Assembly (NCBI GenBank): GCA_023014335.1
Contig: JAECYW010000034.1
Location: 372,001-436,000 of the forward strand
Direction of reading: 5' to 3'
From: Galerina marginata
Lineage: Eukaryota; Basidiomycota; Agaricomycetes; Agaricales; Galerinaceae
DNA length: 64,000 nt
Each line of letters begins with the position of its first letter. Position 1 is the stretch's first letter. A program made the translations under genes and the position numbers. Below the pieces are notes generated by a model. That model ran no database searches, was not told the origin of the DNA, and saw only the letters and a list, made by a program, of their open reading frames with translations. This document shows, one piece after another, positions 47,001 through 57,976 of the stretch.

Positions 47001-47830
47001 GATTTCGTGTATTCCGTTCGTATGGAGGAGGAGGAAGGCGGCGTGGCAAGGGGTCGGGTTCGAGCAAAAGAGACTGGCATGGTTGAGTTGCACCTTCAGT
47101 CCCATGTCCTTCAGTGAAATCGCCGCGAATTTAACCCCATTCCACTTCTATTAATGAGGCATTGGTTAACGGGGTAAAAGGGTTTTAAAATTAAACTTAC
47201 TGTGATGCGATGGAGGGGTTGAGCTTTATGGCGCCTAACACAGCAGGACGCGCAAACCAAGTCAGGAAGGAAGCATTCCTGACACCGGTACTCTGGCGAC
47301 GCAGGAAACTCTGCTTTTCGAGCGACGCAGTCCAGGCATTGGAGGGCATTCGTGAAATCTCCTCGCCCAGACCATCTGACGACCTCCTCCAGATACGTCT
47401 CCCGGTGAAGCTCTTTCCAAACAACATGAGGCCGTTTCTAAGAGGTTCGAAGTAATGTCAGTAATTGCGTTTTGGTGCACCGAAATTGACTTACAGCGAC
47501 CTGGCTTTTCTTCTTCTTGGGAGCCGCCGTGACAGATGGAATACCATACTCTTCCATGACATCGCCTCCCACCTGCTGATCGTACCAAGCACCATCCGGA
47601 TCCAGGGAGAATTCGAGGTCGTCGACGGGGGCCCAAGACTCGGTGGTAGCCCAAACTGGATCGAGTTGAGGGATGCGCTCGACAGCAGGAGCAAGGCGAT
47701 ACGTGTTCCCAACCCGGCGAAACTCCGCTTCTCGGGCATGGATGGTGTGGTAGTCGTCGACGATGGGGACAGAGTCATGGTAAGCACCGCCTTCAGCCCG
47801 CTGGCGTTTGGTAGGTCGCGACTCGGACAT
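44063..47830 (-). CDS. KDZ transposase with CxC2 cysteine cluster
   Basis: Predicted 1124 aa from eight exons: 47830-47495, 47437-47201, 47147-46588, 46538-46376, 46316-46168, 46111-45528, 45470-45338, 45275-44063. The CxC2 cluster typical of fungal KDZ (Kyakuja-Dileera-Zisupton) transposases is at about residues 135-200 (ALQCLDCVAR, YRCQECFLPDLVCASCCVRR, HRIT). The DDE-type core follows: FVCMDANFRLKNQ (D388), ILISYDIACQW (D508) and GVGASDLETPERIWSAHNP (E571 or E574), then GPGSRQDVLDDHFGFWNW. The C-terminal third is charged and partly coiled-coil, ending in a poly-Asp stretch. All motifs are present and no stop or shift was found, so it should be active. It lies antisense to the neighbouring basic-protein gene, with a shared 0.83-kb promoter region (47831-48664). 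Confidence 0.88.
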
Positions 47831-48664
47831 CTGAGACGTGAGACATGTGAGTAGATAAGATCATGTGATGATAAGATAACACCTGCTCACCTCTGATTGT
47901 CTCAGTGCGAGACCGTTTCTTGAGGAAGCGGTTCACTGGGATCGAAGGAGTGGTCCTCTAGAGTTTGAAGAAATATCAGGTTGTATTTATACCTTCCTAA
48001 ATGATTTATTAGCTGGTTCAGGATGAGCATAACGAGTTTTAAAATACATTGAGCCCCACACCTAGCCATGCGGCTCGAATGTAGACGGAGAAACCTGTTG
48101 AATAAGAAGTTGAAAACTGGTCATGATTCATGGTCTGTGGGAGGGTTATAATGCTAATCGATGATGCCGGTCAGAGGTCAGAGAGGAGCAAGAAAGGATT
48201 CCTCATTTGACTAAAACACGAGTGTTTCTTAATCTCGGAACGGCGTAAATCACTGCAGAGGATGTGCTGAATAGGAACATAAGGTCGTGTTTACTGAGTT
48301 TAGTTTTATTTCATTTTATTTGGAGATGTACTTGAAGACTACGTACATAGGTATCCGTGTGGATCTGACTGGTTTGGAAGGTCAGTGAGAAAATTAGCTA
48401 CTTCAAATATCATCCTGTCATTTTCAGTGGCCTATACAAAATTGAAGAGGTAAACAAACTCACCTGGTTTCTGATTTAACAAGAGCAGATACCTTAGAAT
48501 TAGTTGCGCAATGAGAGCTGTACTTTTGAGAAAGGTGATTTCGGTATATCCGTATAAGGAATATGTTTGATGCCGGACAAATCTGGGTGATGAGTTCCCA
48601 TTTACGGACTTCTGAACGCGCTCTCACTTGTCCGATCCAAACGGCCACGACCAAAGCCAGCGAA
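47831..48664. other. Divergent promoter region inside the KDZ element
   Basis: It separates the transposase start (-) from the basic-protein start (+). No TATA box or repeat stands out. Confidence 0.4.
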
Positions 48665-49098
48665 ATGGCTGAAAGCACGCGCGAAAAGCGGCATAGATAT
48701 TATGCTTGGTATGTAGTACATTCCTCCGGCTCTAGCATTAAATTTGCACTTACCGCTCCACATACAGCCACGTTCAAGTTGAAAGACAAAAGGCCCGTGA
48801 ACGTGCAAAAAGGTGCGTCCGTAATACCCAGAAAAGCTCGATATTAATTATAGTGTACGTAGGCGAAAGGAAGTTACGGATGCAGATGCAGACGGGCTTC
48901 AAAGGGAGCGGCACAGGCAAGCTCAAGCTCGATACAGGCAAGCCAACAGCCGGAAACTCAACGTCGATTCATGGCAGTATAGGTACGTGCTTTCATTAAT
49001 TCTAATCAAATATTGGCTAATTCAACAGTAAGGCTGAGGAAGCGGACGGAGCATGGAAGGCAACGAGACGAAAAAGAGTACCTCGATCTCATGAGTGA
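48665..49098 (+). CDS. Small Arg/Lys-rich KDZ passenger protein
   Basis: Four small exons (48665-48708, 48768-48812, 48854-48982, 49029-49098) give 95 aa; phase 2 is kept at each junction. The product starts MAESTREKRHRYY and continues with long charged helices (VERQKARERAK, RERHRQAQARYRQANSRK), ending RRKRVPRSHE. Strongly basic helical proteins of this kind are common near Agaricomycete transposons and may bind nucleic acid (inference). No leucine zipper follows, so it is not a bZIP factor. The small exon sizes make this model less sure than its neighbours. Confidence 0.5.
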
Positions 49099-49445
49099 CC
49101 CCCAAATTCAGCTTCGGTGAATTCCCACTCGATCTCGTAGATTCTTAATTCCGTTCAATACATATTTTGTGTTCAATACCTCCTGAGACCGGTTTAAGTT
49201 CGGGACCTTCTGCTCCAGACCCGACTGCGCACACCCTTCTGGAATATCTGCATATCATATATTCAATTTTAAGACAAGACGGATCAAGCATGTAATAAAG
49301 TCCAGGCGACAAGGCACAAAATACGAGAGTGGAGTGGGGGTTAAGCGAATGGAACACATATTTTACAGTATCAGACGGGGATCAAACAGTGGCGTACAAA
49401 GGATGGGGACTAAACAATACTCCTAGGCTACGGTATACGGTAAAG
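49099..49445. other. Tail-to-tail spacer
   Basis: It holds the 3' ends of the basic-protein gene (+) and the viroplasmin-like gene (-). Nothing else seen. Confidence 0.4.
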
Positions 49446-51060
49446 CTAGGCGTTGTTAACTCCATTGCGACCTTGAAGAACGGCTGCGTTAGCATCGTCC
49501 AGGGCCTGTTGGAGTTCTGGGCCTTCCTCCCAATCCGAAACCGAGTAATCGGTATCCGAATCCTGCTCGACTACAAGGGACGAGGTTCGAAGAGTTAGGG
49601 CAGCCGGGAGGGGGGTGGTTGGTCGAGCCTCGCCTTCCGAATCGGTGTCGGTAAAATCACTGACATCAATGACAATCGGGCTTCGACCATCATGAGCAGC
49701 TGAGTTTGCGGGGGGCGCAGTCGGACCGAGTGCAAGAGGGCCGGCTTCGTCATCAGAAGACGATGACGACGAAGAACTCGAGTCATCCACAATGACGACA
49801 ACTTGATGATGGATGTCGGTGGGGCGTCGAATACCTCGAACTACACGGGTTGTAGCCCTGCTAGTGGCGTGGCCGCCACGGAAACCACCACGGGAGGCGT
49901 GTCCACCACGTCGAATGGAACCAGCGCCTCGGCCCGCGCCAAGGGAAGAACCAACGCCTCGGGAGGAAGTGGCAGGAACAAAAGAAGCAGGATAAGGGAG
50001 GAGAGCGTGCGAAGAGGAGGCCTGCGAAGAAGAGGAGGAAGGCTGCGAGGCAGGTGGCGCTCCCTGAATTAAGAAGGGCTGAAGTAAGAATGGACGTGGG
50101 GTTTGCACAAAAGTCACGGGCGAGGAAGAAGCCGAAGACGAAGCCGAAGGAGGGAAAAACAAAGGGGTAGACGTAGTGGACGCAATGTAGATAGGGTCGT
50201 CTTCAGTGCCTCGGGGGATTTGTCGCATACTCTTTGGGGTCCGGGTAGCACAAAGCCTCTTGCGAGCGGGGCTGCCAGTTGGGGTAGACGGAGCTGACGG
50301 GGTCGCAGGAAGAATGTAGGGGAGAATACGGATACCACCCGAATCGTAGATACGCCTGTAAGCCGCCACGGCCAGCTGGAAAGACTTCTCCGCCTTGACG
50401 GCCCCATGAGCATAGCCATCGGTGCGAAGCTTTGCAATCAGCCTGAGACGTAGTCAGAAATGTAAAACAAACTAAAAAGCAGTTGACATACCAATCCAAA
50501 AAAACACCAACTTCCCAACCGCCGCTGACAACGTAGAATTTGAGGCGGAGGCCGGGGAAGGGATCGACCATGTTGTCTGGGTTTGGAGGGGTCACACCCG
50601 AAATGTTCGGGTTAGTGTCGGCGCCGTCGACGTCCACAGCACGAGCCTTTCCTTTGCCTGGGACTGATAAAAATTAATTCGATCAATTATACCACGAAAG
50701 AGGGATATTACTTACAGGAAACATCCAAGTCGGTCCCTGCGCCGTCAGTATCATTGCCGTCGGTGTCGGCGCCATCGAGAACCAAGGCAACGGCCTTTCC
50801 TTTTCCTGGGGCTGATCGTGTATCGGCGCCATCAAGAACTGGGGCTGACGAAAATTAGATCGAATACTAATTAAAATAAAAAATTCCTTACTGGTCAGGA
50901 ACGGGTTGCCAACGCCATCTTGCTGGTCGAAATCCACAGGGCCTGGGGTCGGGTCGAGAACCACTGGATAGGTATCAGAGGGGGTGCTCTGACGGCTGCG
51001 GGGGCTTTGACTTTGACGGCTCGGCGCGAGCTGAGGAAGAGTGAGGCGAATGAGGGGCAT
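49446..51060 (-). CDS. KDZ passenger with RNase H1 N-terminal/viroplasmin-like domain
   Basis: Predicted 488 aa from exons 51060-50892, 50844-50716, 50663-50492 and 50442-49446. The only recognisable domain, at about residues 138-195, reads LRLKFYVVSGGWEVGVFLDW, then RTDGYAHGAVKAEKSFQLAV and AAYRRIYDSGG. This is the fold of the RNase H1 N-terminal domain, also called the caulimovirus viroplasmin domain, which binds RNA-DNA hybrids. No catalytic RNase H follows. The domain is made only after joining exons 3 and 4, which supports the intron. The rest is low-complexity: repeated VLDGADT units before it, then Ser/Pro and Arg/Gly-rich sequence, a poly-Ser run and an acidic end. A TATA-like CATAAAAAGG lies about 40 bp upstream of the ATG. 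Role in the transposon unknown; nucleic-acid binding is inferred. Confidence 0.7.
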
Positions 51061-51414
51061 TTTAGTTTGCTATCTTTCTCGTCCTATAATCAGCCTTTTT
51101 ATGCAAAATAACATAGCGGTATGAAGGCTAAACTCACACGCAACGGTCCGTTTACCTGAACTAGAGTGTTTTGAGCAAGATGGTGAATCTCTGCAAAAAG
51201 CAGGGTCATGGGCGTGCAGCCCGGTAAAACGCGTTCAATTCAGGGAAATATTTCGATCAAAGAAAGGAAGGACACTTACTATTTAGGTCAAGACGTAGAC
51301 GCGAGGTGACGCTTTTTCAGTCCCCGTTAGTTTCCGAGGGCAATATCTAGTAAGTTCGCGTCAATGGTACTGTAACACTGGCGGTTTCACTTACAAATGT
51401 TTGCATAGACAACC
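51061..51414. other. Divergent promoter between two KDZ passengers
   Basis: 354 bp between the viroplasmin-like gene (-) and the 325-aa gene (+). No coding signal. Confidence 0.4.
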
Positions 51415-52607
51415 ATGGTTAATCCTGGCGCATTTCAGGGGTCAAGAAAGGAATTCCTCCTCGGAGAAAGGGTTGAGTACGCAGCTGGGGTGGATGGCGG
51501 TTATGCTGCCGACGCGTTGGCCGTTATCCAGCGCAGGTACTTCAAACGGTATCCAATCGACCTTTCGCATGTCGCGGAACCCGATCCCGAGTTCCTAGCA
51601 GCGGTGAATGATGAGGAGCCTGAACCTGAGGTCCTCGAACCTAATGAAGACGAGCTACAGCCGGCAGCCTACGCAACGGCCATAAAGCTCGTGGAGGTTC
51701 GCCGAACCATGGTGTTGTATCGGAAAGCAGTGAGCCATCATTTTTGTTTGTCTAAGGCGTCTGATTTCAATTCTAACGTGTATTCTCACAGCAAATCAAG
51801 AGGTGGTTGGCCTACCAATACATGAAAGCCCACGACATAGACCCCAAGGAATCCGGGGCGCACAACCCGTTTCGCTCCCTGCTCCATAAGCTTACCGGCG
51901 CGCCAGTCCAAAAGCCTCGGTTGAAAACCCCAGTCAACCTATGGCGGAAAACCCAGCGAACCGCGATCGACCAGAAGGTCGCGACCAGTCTTCTCGCGGA
52001 ACCTCAGCCTCCGAGCAAGTTAGCTGCATTGCGCGATCGAATGGCACGGGAGATGTTTGCTCAGCTGCCCCGCCTGGAGCAGATGGAGTGGAGAGATCAG
52101 GCCAAGGAGGACCACGACGCTGCTCTCGCGGCATGGGAGGCGGAGAACAACGAAGACTGCTCCACAGTATCTGCTGATAGGCAGAGGTGCGTGTTTTCAG
52201 TGTGGATGTGATTCTATGCTAAGTATTATAGGTGTATACAAGGCCTTGTCTCGTTTGCGCAGCCAATTCTCGATCTAATCTGTCAGGCGACCGGGTGGAA
52301 GGCATCACTCATTGCGGGAGGCCCAGAACCAGCTCACGATGGACGATTGAACATTATAAGGTTAGTCATATGCCTTTTCTCATTTGTTTCTACTTTTTTC
52401 TAACCTTATCGCCTCAGTATCCATTCTGGAACCACCACAGGAGATGTGCCGATGAATTTCGGAAGGGCAGAACGTGTCCGCTTCAAAAAACATGTCGTGC
52501 CAGTGTTCGGTCGATTTCTTCAACAATGCTATAGTAAGTATTACATCGAGTCAAACTTTATAACCCTACTAACGTGTCTAAAAGCCCCAGAAGAGTGTCG
52601 TTCGTGA
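51415..52607 (+). CDS. KDZ-associated protein, 325 aa, unknown function
   Basis: Exons 51415-51729, 51792-52186, 52232-52360, 52418-52533 and 52585-52607 join in consistent phases and end at a TGA. I do not recognise a named domain. Visible are an N-terminal helical region, an acidic linker (EEPEPEVLEPNEDELQP), a basic helix (QIKRWLAYQYMKAHDIDPKE), a Trp-containing helical segment (REMFAQLPRLEQMEWRDQAK), and a hydrophobic C-terminal part (GLVSFAQPILDLICQATGWK). Proteins of similar build often accompany KDZ transposases in Agaricomycetes (recollection, not searched). The next gene begins only 39 nt downstream on the same strand. I tested for a splice that would fuse them and found none in phase. 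Confidence 0.65.
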
Positions 52608-52646
52608 GCTCTCCCCGCTGAAGAGGGTTTCGAACCACTTACCACG

Positions 52647-53771
52647 ATGGACTTAGAGGGCGATGGCGCCGATTTCGATTCTGTTGGGTTCGCGTTAGGT
52701 ACCTCCACTATTCGTTCCACTGCTGCCACTATCACCTCTGCTCCTGCCACCTCTACCACCTCTGCTCCTGCCACCATCACTTCACAAGCTGACCAGGGTG
52801 CGCCACCATCTCGCGAGAACTCCCCTTCTCTCGGGGCGTCTCCAGCCCCTAGCCCGCCTCCTTCCCGTGACGAAGCCGACCACGGAGCGTCACCATTTCG
52901 CGATAACACCCCTTCTCTCGGGGCGTCCCCCGCTCCTAGTCTGCCTCCTTCCCGTGCCGCATCGCCTACCGTCGATGCACCGTCACTCGCAGAAGTGCCT
53001 GCTGCTGTGAAGAAGCCCAAAATCGCAAAGAAACGCAAGTCCTCGACGAAACGCAAAGCCCCAGTCGCAAGGCAAGATGACGAGGGCATGGCCGACACCA
53101 CCGATGACCCAGCACCACCGGCAAAGCGACTACGAACTCAACGTGGGCCTGTTGTACCCGCAACCTCGTCCATCTCTGAAACCAAAACGCAAACTCGAAC
53201 TCGAACTCGATCGGCGGTCGTCCCTGCCATCTCCCCACCAACCGATTCCAGCAAGGCTTTGCCAGTCGTTACTACCCTGTCGGCACCCCCTTCGGCGCCG
53301 AATTGGTTCGTAACTACGTTGTCCATGCTGCAGGCAGAGCGCGACAAGTTGGGCCCTCCTTGGATCGAGTTGGTTTCCAGGTGGGCTCGGTTCGAAGACG
53401 ACCACGGGTACAAGGAGGTTTCGAAGCTCAAAGCCACGAAACGACCCAGCGTCGTTTCGGATTGGATCCAGCGTAAAAGGTCCCCGAATTGGCGGCCAGT
53501 CATCAAGGACCTCGAAGCTTACGAGGAGGAGTTTACGACCTGGTGGACATCCCTGCAACCGGAGTGGCGCATCGTGGACGGAGAGATTGACGAGGATGCT
53601 ACGGATGGAGACTGGGCGGAACTGAGGAAGCCGGGTACTAATGGGATTGTAAGTGTATTAGCCGCTCTCTTCTACTGGGGACTGGATGCACACAAGGTGG
53701 AGGTGCATCGGGAGCGATGGTGCCGCGCGGTTGCGGATTGCCATCGTGCTCTCCAACTCCCTGATGCTTGA
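52647..53771 (+). CDS. KDZ-associated protein with disordered head, 374 aa
   Basis: A single uninterrupted frame of 374 codons. Residues 1-200 are Ser/Pro/Thr-rich with a duplicated unit (SPSLGASPAPSPPPSRDEAD, TPSLGASPAPSLPPSRAASP) and a basic, nuclear-signal-like patch (KKPKIAKKRKSSTKRKAP). Residues 215-374 are ordered: NWFVTTLSMLQAERDKLGPP, SRWARFEDDHGY, KRPSVVSDWIQRKRSPNWRP, LQPEWRIVDGE. This Trp-rich module is one I associate with other Agaricomycete transposon-linked proteins but cannot name. It lies directly behind the 325-aa gene and ends about 150 bp before the right inverted repeat. DNA or protein binding is possible; function unknown. Confidence 0.68.
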   Translation: MDLEGDGADFDSVGFALGTSTIRSTAATITSAPATSTTSAPATITSQADQGAPPSRENSPSLGASPAPSPPPSRDEADHGASPFRDNTPSLGASPAPSLPPSRAASPTVDAPSLAEVPAAVKKPKIAKKRKSSTKRKAPVARQDDEGMADTTDDPAPPAKRLRTQRGPVVPATSSISETKTQTRTRTRSAVVPAISPPTDSSKALPVVTTLSAPPSAPNWFVTTLSMLQAERDKLGPPWIELVSRWARFEDDHGYKEVSKLKATKRPSVVSDWIQRKRSPNWRPVIKDLEAYEEEFTTWWTSLQPEWRIVDGEIDEDATDGDWAELRKPGTNGIVSVLAALFYWGLDAHKVEVHRERWCRAVADCHRALQLPDA

Positions 53772-53924
53772 TCCTTCCTTGCCCCCCCCGGTTGCTTTTA
53801 CATACGCCATTCAATGTTTTATAGCTACATACTGTTATATACACCTCTTGCTTGCCCAAATGGGATCTCTGAAGAGGAATGAATGAGGGAAAACCAGACA
53901 TAACGTGGCTGTAGATAAATTTGG

Positions 53925-54578
53925 CTGCAACGTCATCCGAAATGTTGAGGCTGCATCCACCCCTTCCCGAGCACTTCTAGGTATAAAATTGATATCATTA
54001 GAATCGTACAATCCTACACTACAACTACATAACGTTGAAACTGACGGGACGGAAAGGATGAGAGCAAGGCCAACGAAATAGTCGAAATACACAGAAATTG
54101 ATGAACCATCAATTCTATTTCGGGCAAAAACACGCGGCTACTGATTGCGCATCTAATAATAGGGCGTCATCCAAAGTCCCCCTCCCCAATCCACCCAATC
54201 CCGCCCCCGTTGGGCGGCGCAAAAAGGCGGGTAAGGTGCAGATAATATATACAATGCGATATCACACCTTTCCCCGCCCCGAAACCAATCATTTCCCGCC
54301 CGGGAGCAAAAACATCGCCAGGGAGCTCTGATCCTGCTTTGTTTGGCTATTGTTTACACTTCCCGCCCTACTACAAAATCCCCCCCCCTCCCCCGCCCTC
54401 GAAAACGGCATGTGCGGCATATAGAGGCCCTAACCCGCCCCACAGAAATCACCTACACCTACCCCCGGCATTTCCGGCACCATACAGGTCTTTTCTGAGG
54501 AGCCACCTAAAATGGTAGCCAGGCAATCTGCCTGATATTCCATATCAGGGCCCCAGGCAACTGCCAGTAGTTGATATA
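53925..54578. repeat. Inner inverted repeat, right
   Basis: Reverse complement of 43002-43645; see that entry. The tip carries TTGATATATAAAGG, a TATA-like sequence facing outward into the flanking DNA. Confidence 0.85.
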
Positions 54579-56809
54579 TAAAGGTAGCACATACAGGTGG
54601 TTGCACCTCCATGGCTACCCAGTCATCGTCGTTGTATCCCAGCACACTGTGGTGCTGCTGCTTCCCCTAACCGCCCCCCGCCGTTCCTATCGCCGACACC
54701 CACTCCTTCACCCACCACGCCCTCGTTGTCGCCGCCCTCTTTTCGACCTCGAACCATTCGTCGCCCACGCCGTCGCCCGCGTCCTGTTGGCGTTCGTTTT
54801 CGCCTCCGTTTTGGCGATCGTCGAGGTACACAAAAGAAGATCGAGGGTGGCAGCCAGTGCCTGCACGTGGGGTTGGTATTGGAAGTGGGAGTGGGTTGGT
54901 GCAGGCGTCTGGCGGAATTCCCGGGCTCGAGTATTCAACGCCGGTCGCTATGCACTTGGACAGTGGAGGGGGTGTCGTAGTGCTTGGCGCATGGATCGAA
55001 GGCGGCGTTGGCGCTGGAGTCAGTGGATGTGTGTCGTAGGGAGTCGCGGGTGATGGTGCCATACTGCGACAGCGCCGGCCCACATGCGGAGGCGAGGGGC
55101 ACGCGACGCAGGCTCTTGTGGCCTTGAGGGAGTGAGGAAGAGAGAGGAAGAGATGGTGGTGGTGGTGGCGGTGAGAAGTAGAAATCAACATTGGCGTTTG
55201 TTGATCGACTTTCGGCAAGGCGTGCGATTGGCTGACGCAGTCGGGCCGGAACGACTCCGATCTTTCATCAACGTCTCGCACATCGTCGCGGCCATCCCAA
55301 AGAATAGTTTAGGTTCCGGATATCGTCAGTATATACAGTATATGTAGTTTAGAAAAGATATCTAGCCTTAAATAAATGAATAATAAGGAGTATCAGTAAC
55401 TAAAATGAGTGTCCATCGAATGTTTGAATATGACTGAGTAATTTCTTTGTTCATTTGTGCTTAAAAGCTATAAACTGGAGGTTTGGTAAGTTTACAATGT
55501 ACTTTAGCCATTTAAAGTATCTAGAAGCTTTTTAAAAAGTGCATATTCTATCTTCAAGGCATTTTCTTGAGGTCAGTGATGCCTCAAGCACCTGAATACC
55601 ATACTGCTAAACCTGCTGTTTGACCGAAAATCACCTCGCTTCGAAGTACATGTGCCTATCATACCGTTAAGAAACAAAATTGACCACCGGACAAACAAAA
55701 ATATGTCTTTAAGTTAACTTAAAATACATTCCGTTACTAATTTCTACAGGTTGGATTTGTGTTATCGTCGTCCGAGACGTCTTCGACGATAGCCAGCCTC
55801 GACGGATGGCTCGGTCCGTTCGAGTGAGCCAATCAAATCAATTGCCGAAAACGCCGAACAGCAGATCAACCGCCATCAACAATGGTTGATCTTGCTTTCC
55901 ACCACCACCACCGACCTCTCTTCTCTCCCTCTTGGCCCCTCCCGCCCCTCAACACCTCAAGAACATGCTAAGTACGTGTTTTTATGTCATTTACTTGTCA
56001 TATCACTCATTTTTTCTATCTTAACAGGTACTCAAGCACGAACAACGTCGTGCCCCACGTCGCGAGCCCCCCCTCATGTCGAGGGCTGTGGGCCGACGTT
56101 CCAACGAAATCAGGTGGGGAATCGGGCGGAGGATAACGAAGGGAGTAGAGGATAACGAGGGAGGATAACGAGGGGAGGATAACGAGGGGAGGATAACGAG
56201 GGGAGGATAACGTGAGGAGACCTTAGGGAGGGAGACCCGCCCGGTGCGTCGCGAGACGAGTCGAAATACGACTCGTCTCGCCTTTCTGCATACCCCGCCC
56301 GCCCACACCTCATTCACGCCGTGATAGATCGGTTCCGAACCCCGCTCGGTACCTACGGCGATGTCCACCCCTCCTACGCCACCATCTCTCAAGTCACCCT
56401 CGCCTTTCGCCCCCACAAAGAACCCTTGGCCGGCAGAGCAGCAGCACCACCGCTGCTGCTCCTACGACACGACTGCTCGAGGGGTCAGTAGCTGGTCACC
56501 CGTCCATTACGCCCTCGCCCTCCTCGTACCGCGACGTCGCACCCGCTCGATATTCGCCATTCAGCCCACCTACGACGGCCAAAGGCAAACACGGATCGCG
56601 AAGTGGAACGCGAACACGACCGCATTCGTGTTCGTTCGCCCTTTGCCCCTCACCCTCTCCCACCACCCACTACCCAACCTGACGACGTCTCCCAGCCCGC
56701 GATCCACGTCACACGTGAGTTGCTATGCGAGGGGGACGACACGACACCGAACGTCCAATGTGACCACCCTGCGAGGCTACGGCAGGACACAACCACGGAG
56801 GGTGACGAT
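54579..56809. other. Decayed older-element DNA, right side
   Basis: GC-rich frames at 54597-55281 and 56361-56828 are proline/histidine-rich in all registers and show no recognisable motif. The stretch 55320-55760 is AT-rich and empty. A short minisatellite lies at 56127-56220. Confidence 0.4.
56127..56220 (+). repeat. Minisatellite, about 15-bp unit
   Basis: Five to six copies of GGAGGATAACGAGGG, with variable length in the first and last units. Confidence 0.8.
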
Positions 56810-57366
56810 TAGGGATTGGCAGGGGTAACCCTGGGGTATTCCAGCGCTACCCGTACCCCTACCCCAGTAAACCCGTACCCACTGTCAAGGGTATGGGTTT
56901 TTTGCGGGTGCGGGTAAGGGTTTAGGTGGGTACAGCGGGTCCAGAAACCCGCGCGGGTAGAGTTGACGGGTAGTTGGTAATTCACGTACTGTACACCATA
57001 GATAGTAATTTTCTTGATTATATGTGTCTAAAATTTTGTAAATCAAAAGAATATAGCTTGAAATCTACTCATTTATCATTTTCAAGCTAAGTTACACCAC
57101 TTTCCAATTTATCTAGCTCTAACCTACCTTTGCAAACAAAGCTTTTCTTATCAGAGGCGTTTTCAAAAGTGCCTCCGCTAAGAAAAGCTTCGTGTGAAAC
57201 TCACGTTGGCGCCGATTAAGCGCCTAATTTGACCTCAGCGCCTGACCCACCAACCCCTGTCACGGGTACGGGTTTTTGTAGGGTACAAAAACGCTTACCC
57301 GTACCCGCACCCTGACAAAACCCGCACCCCAACCCGCACGGGTCGCTGTACCCGTGACAATCCCTA
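56810..57366. mobile_element. hAT-type MITE with 8-bp target duplication
   Basis: Ends TAGGGATTG...CAATCCCTA, flanked by identical GTGACGAT at 56802-56809 and 57367-57374. The arms are rich in inverted GGGTACGGG/CCCGTACCC motifs (56830-56960 and 57255-57350), while the core is AT-rich. It has no coding capacity. The 8-bp duplication and TAGGG ends fit the hAT superfamily. It inserted into the older element. Confidence 0.85.
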
Positions 57367-57543
57367 GTGACGATGGAGAAGCTTGGTGGGAGTTGAGGGA
57401 TGTAGGCGGACACCCACAAGCAGGAGAAGCGGGGTGAATGGGCAGGAGCTTTCCTGCCCATTCTACCTGCGTTAGCGAATAAGTAACGCAAGGAGACGAC
57501 GACTGTGCCTCCTCGCGATACATAGTCGTTAACGCTCGTAGGT

Positions 57544-57783
57544 GATATTCAAGACCAGCTTTCGGATCGCTTCCGTGCCCTATGGAAGGCCCCGCTGCAA
57601 GAAATGGCTGCAACCGAGGAGCTGGATGGCAACGTGGACGGCGAGGACGATGAGGATGACGGCGACGGCGACGGCGACGAGGGGGCTGAAGGGGAGGAGG
57701 AGGCAGGAGGGGAGGAGGTGGGCGGCGTTGAACCAGAAGGGGGTGCAGCGTATGACCCCGACACTGACGACGACGGCGAGTAG
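57544..57783 (+). pseudogene. C-terminal fragment of a second KDZ transposase
   Basis: The frame reads DRFRALWKAPLQEMAATEEL and then an acidic tail to a stop at 57783. It corresponds to IKFRTIWKKPLEDWAAAEAD and the acidic tail at the end of the intact transposase (44063-47830), but on the opposite strand. No upstream KDZ core (DANFRL, YDIACQW) was found between 54.6 and 57.5 kb, so only the end survives. It lies just inside the right outer inverted repeat. Confidence 0.6.
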
Positions 57784-57976
57784 GGCTGCCCAAGCTGTGG
57801 GAGGCATAGATTTATTAATAAAATTTTCATTGGAACATCTAAAGATAGACTAAGGAATGGATGACGTAGAAGGTTTAAAAATATCGCGAGGAACTGATGA
57901 AGCGCGGGGCAACCGTTTCTGACGTGTCTATTTTTAGTTTATATTCCAAAACGGGAAACCTGGGAGTGGACGGACT

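Larger units (their letters stand above)
43002..54578. mobile_element. Apparently complete KDZ transposon, 11.6 kb
   Basis: Bounded by nearly identical 0.65-kb inverted repeats (43002-43645 and 53925-54578). It carries five intact genes: KDZ transposase (-), a 95-residue basic protein (+), a viroplasmin-like-domain protein (-), and two accessory proteins (+, +). All splice phases in these genes close without a lesion. The high identity of the repeats and the intact genes point to a recent arrival. No clear target duplication was found next to the repeats, partly because inverted similarity fades gradually at their tips. Confidence 0.75.

Noticed and set aside
56127..56220. Possible CRISPR-like array
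   Set aside because: The repeats are directly adjacent without spacers, so it is a minisatellite, and the genome is eukaryotic.
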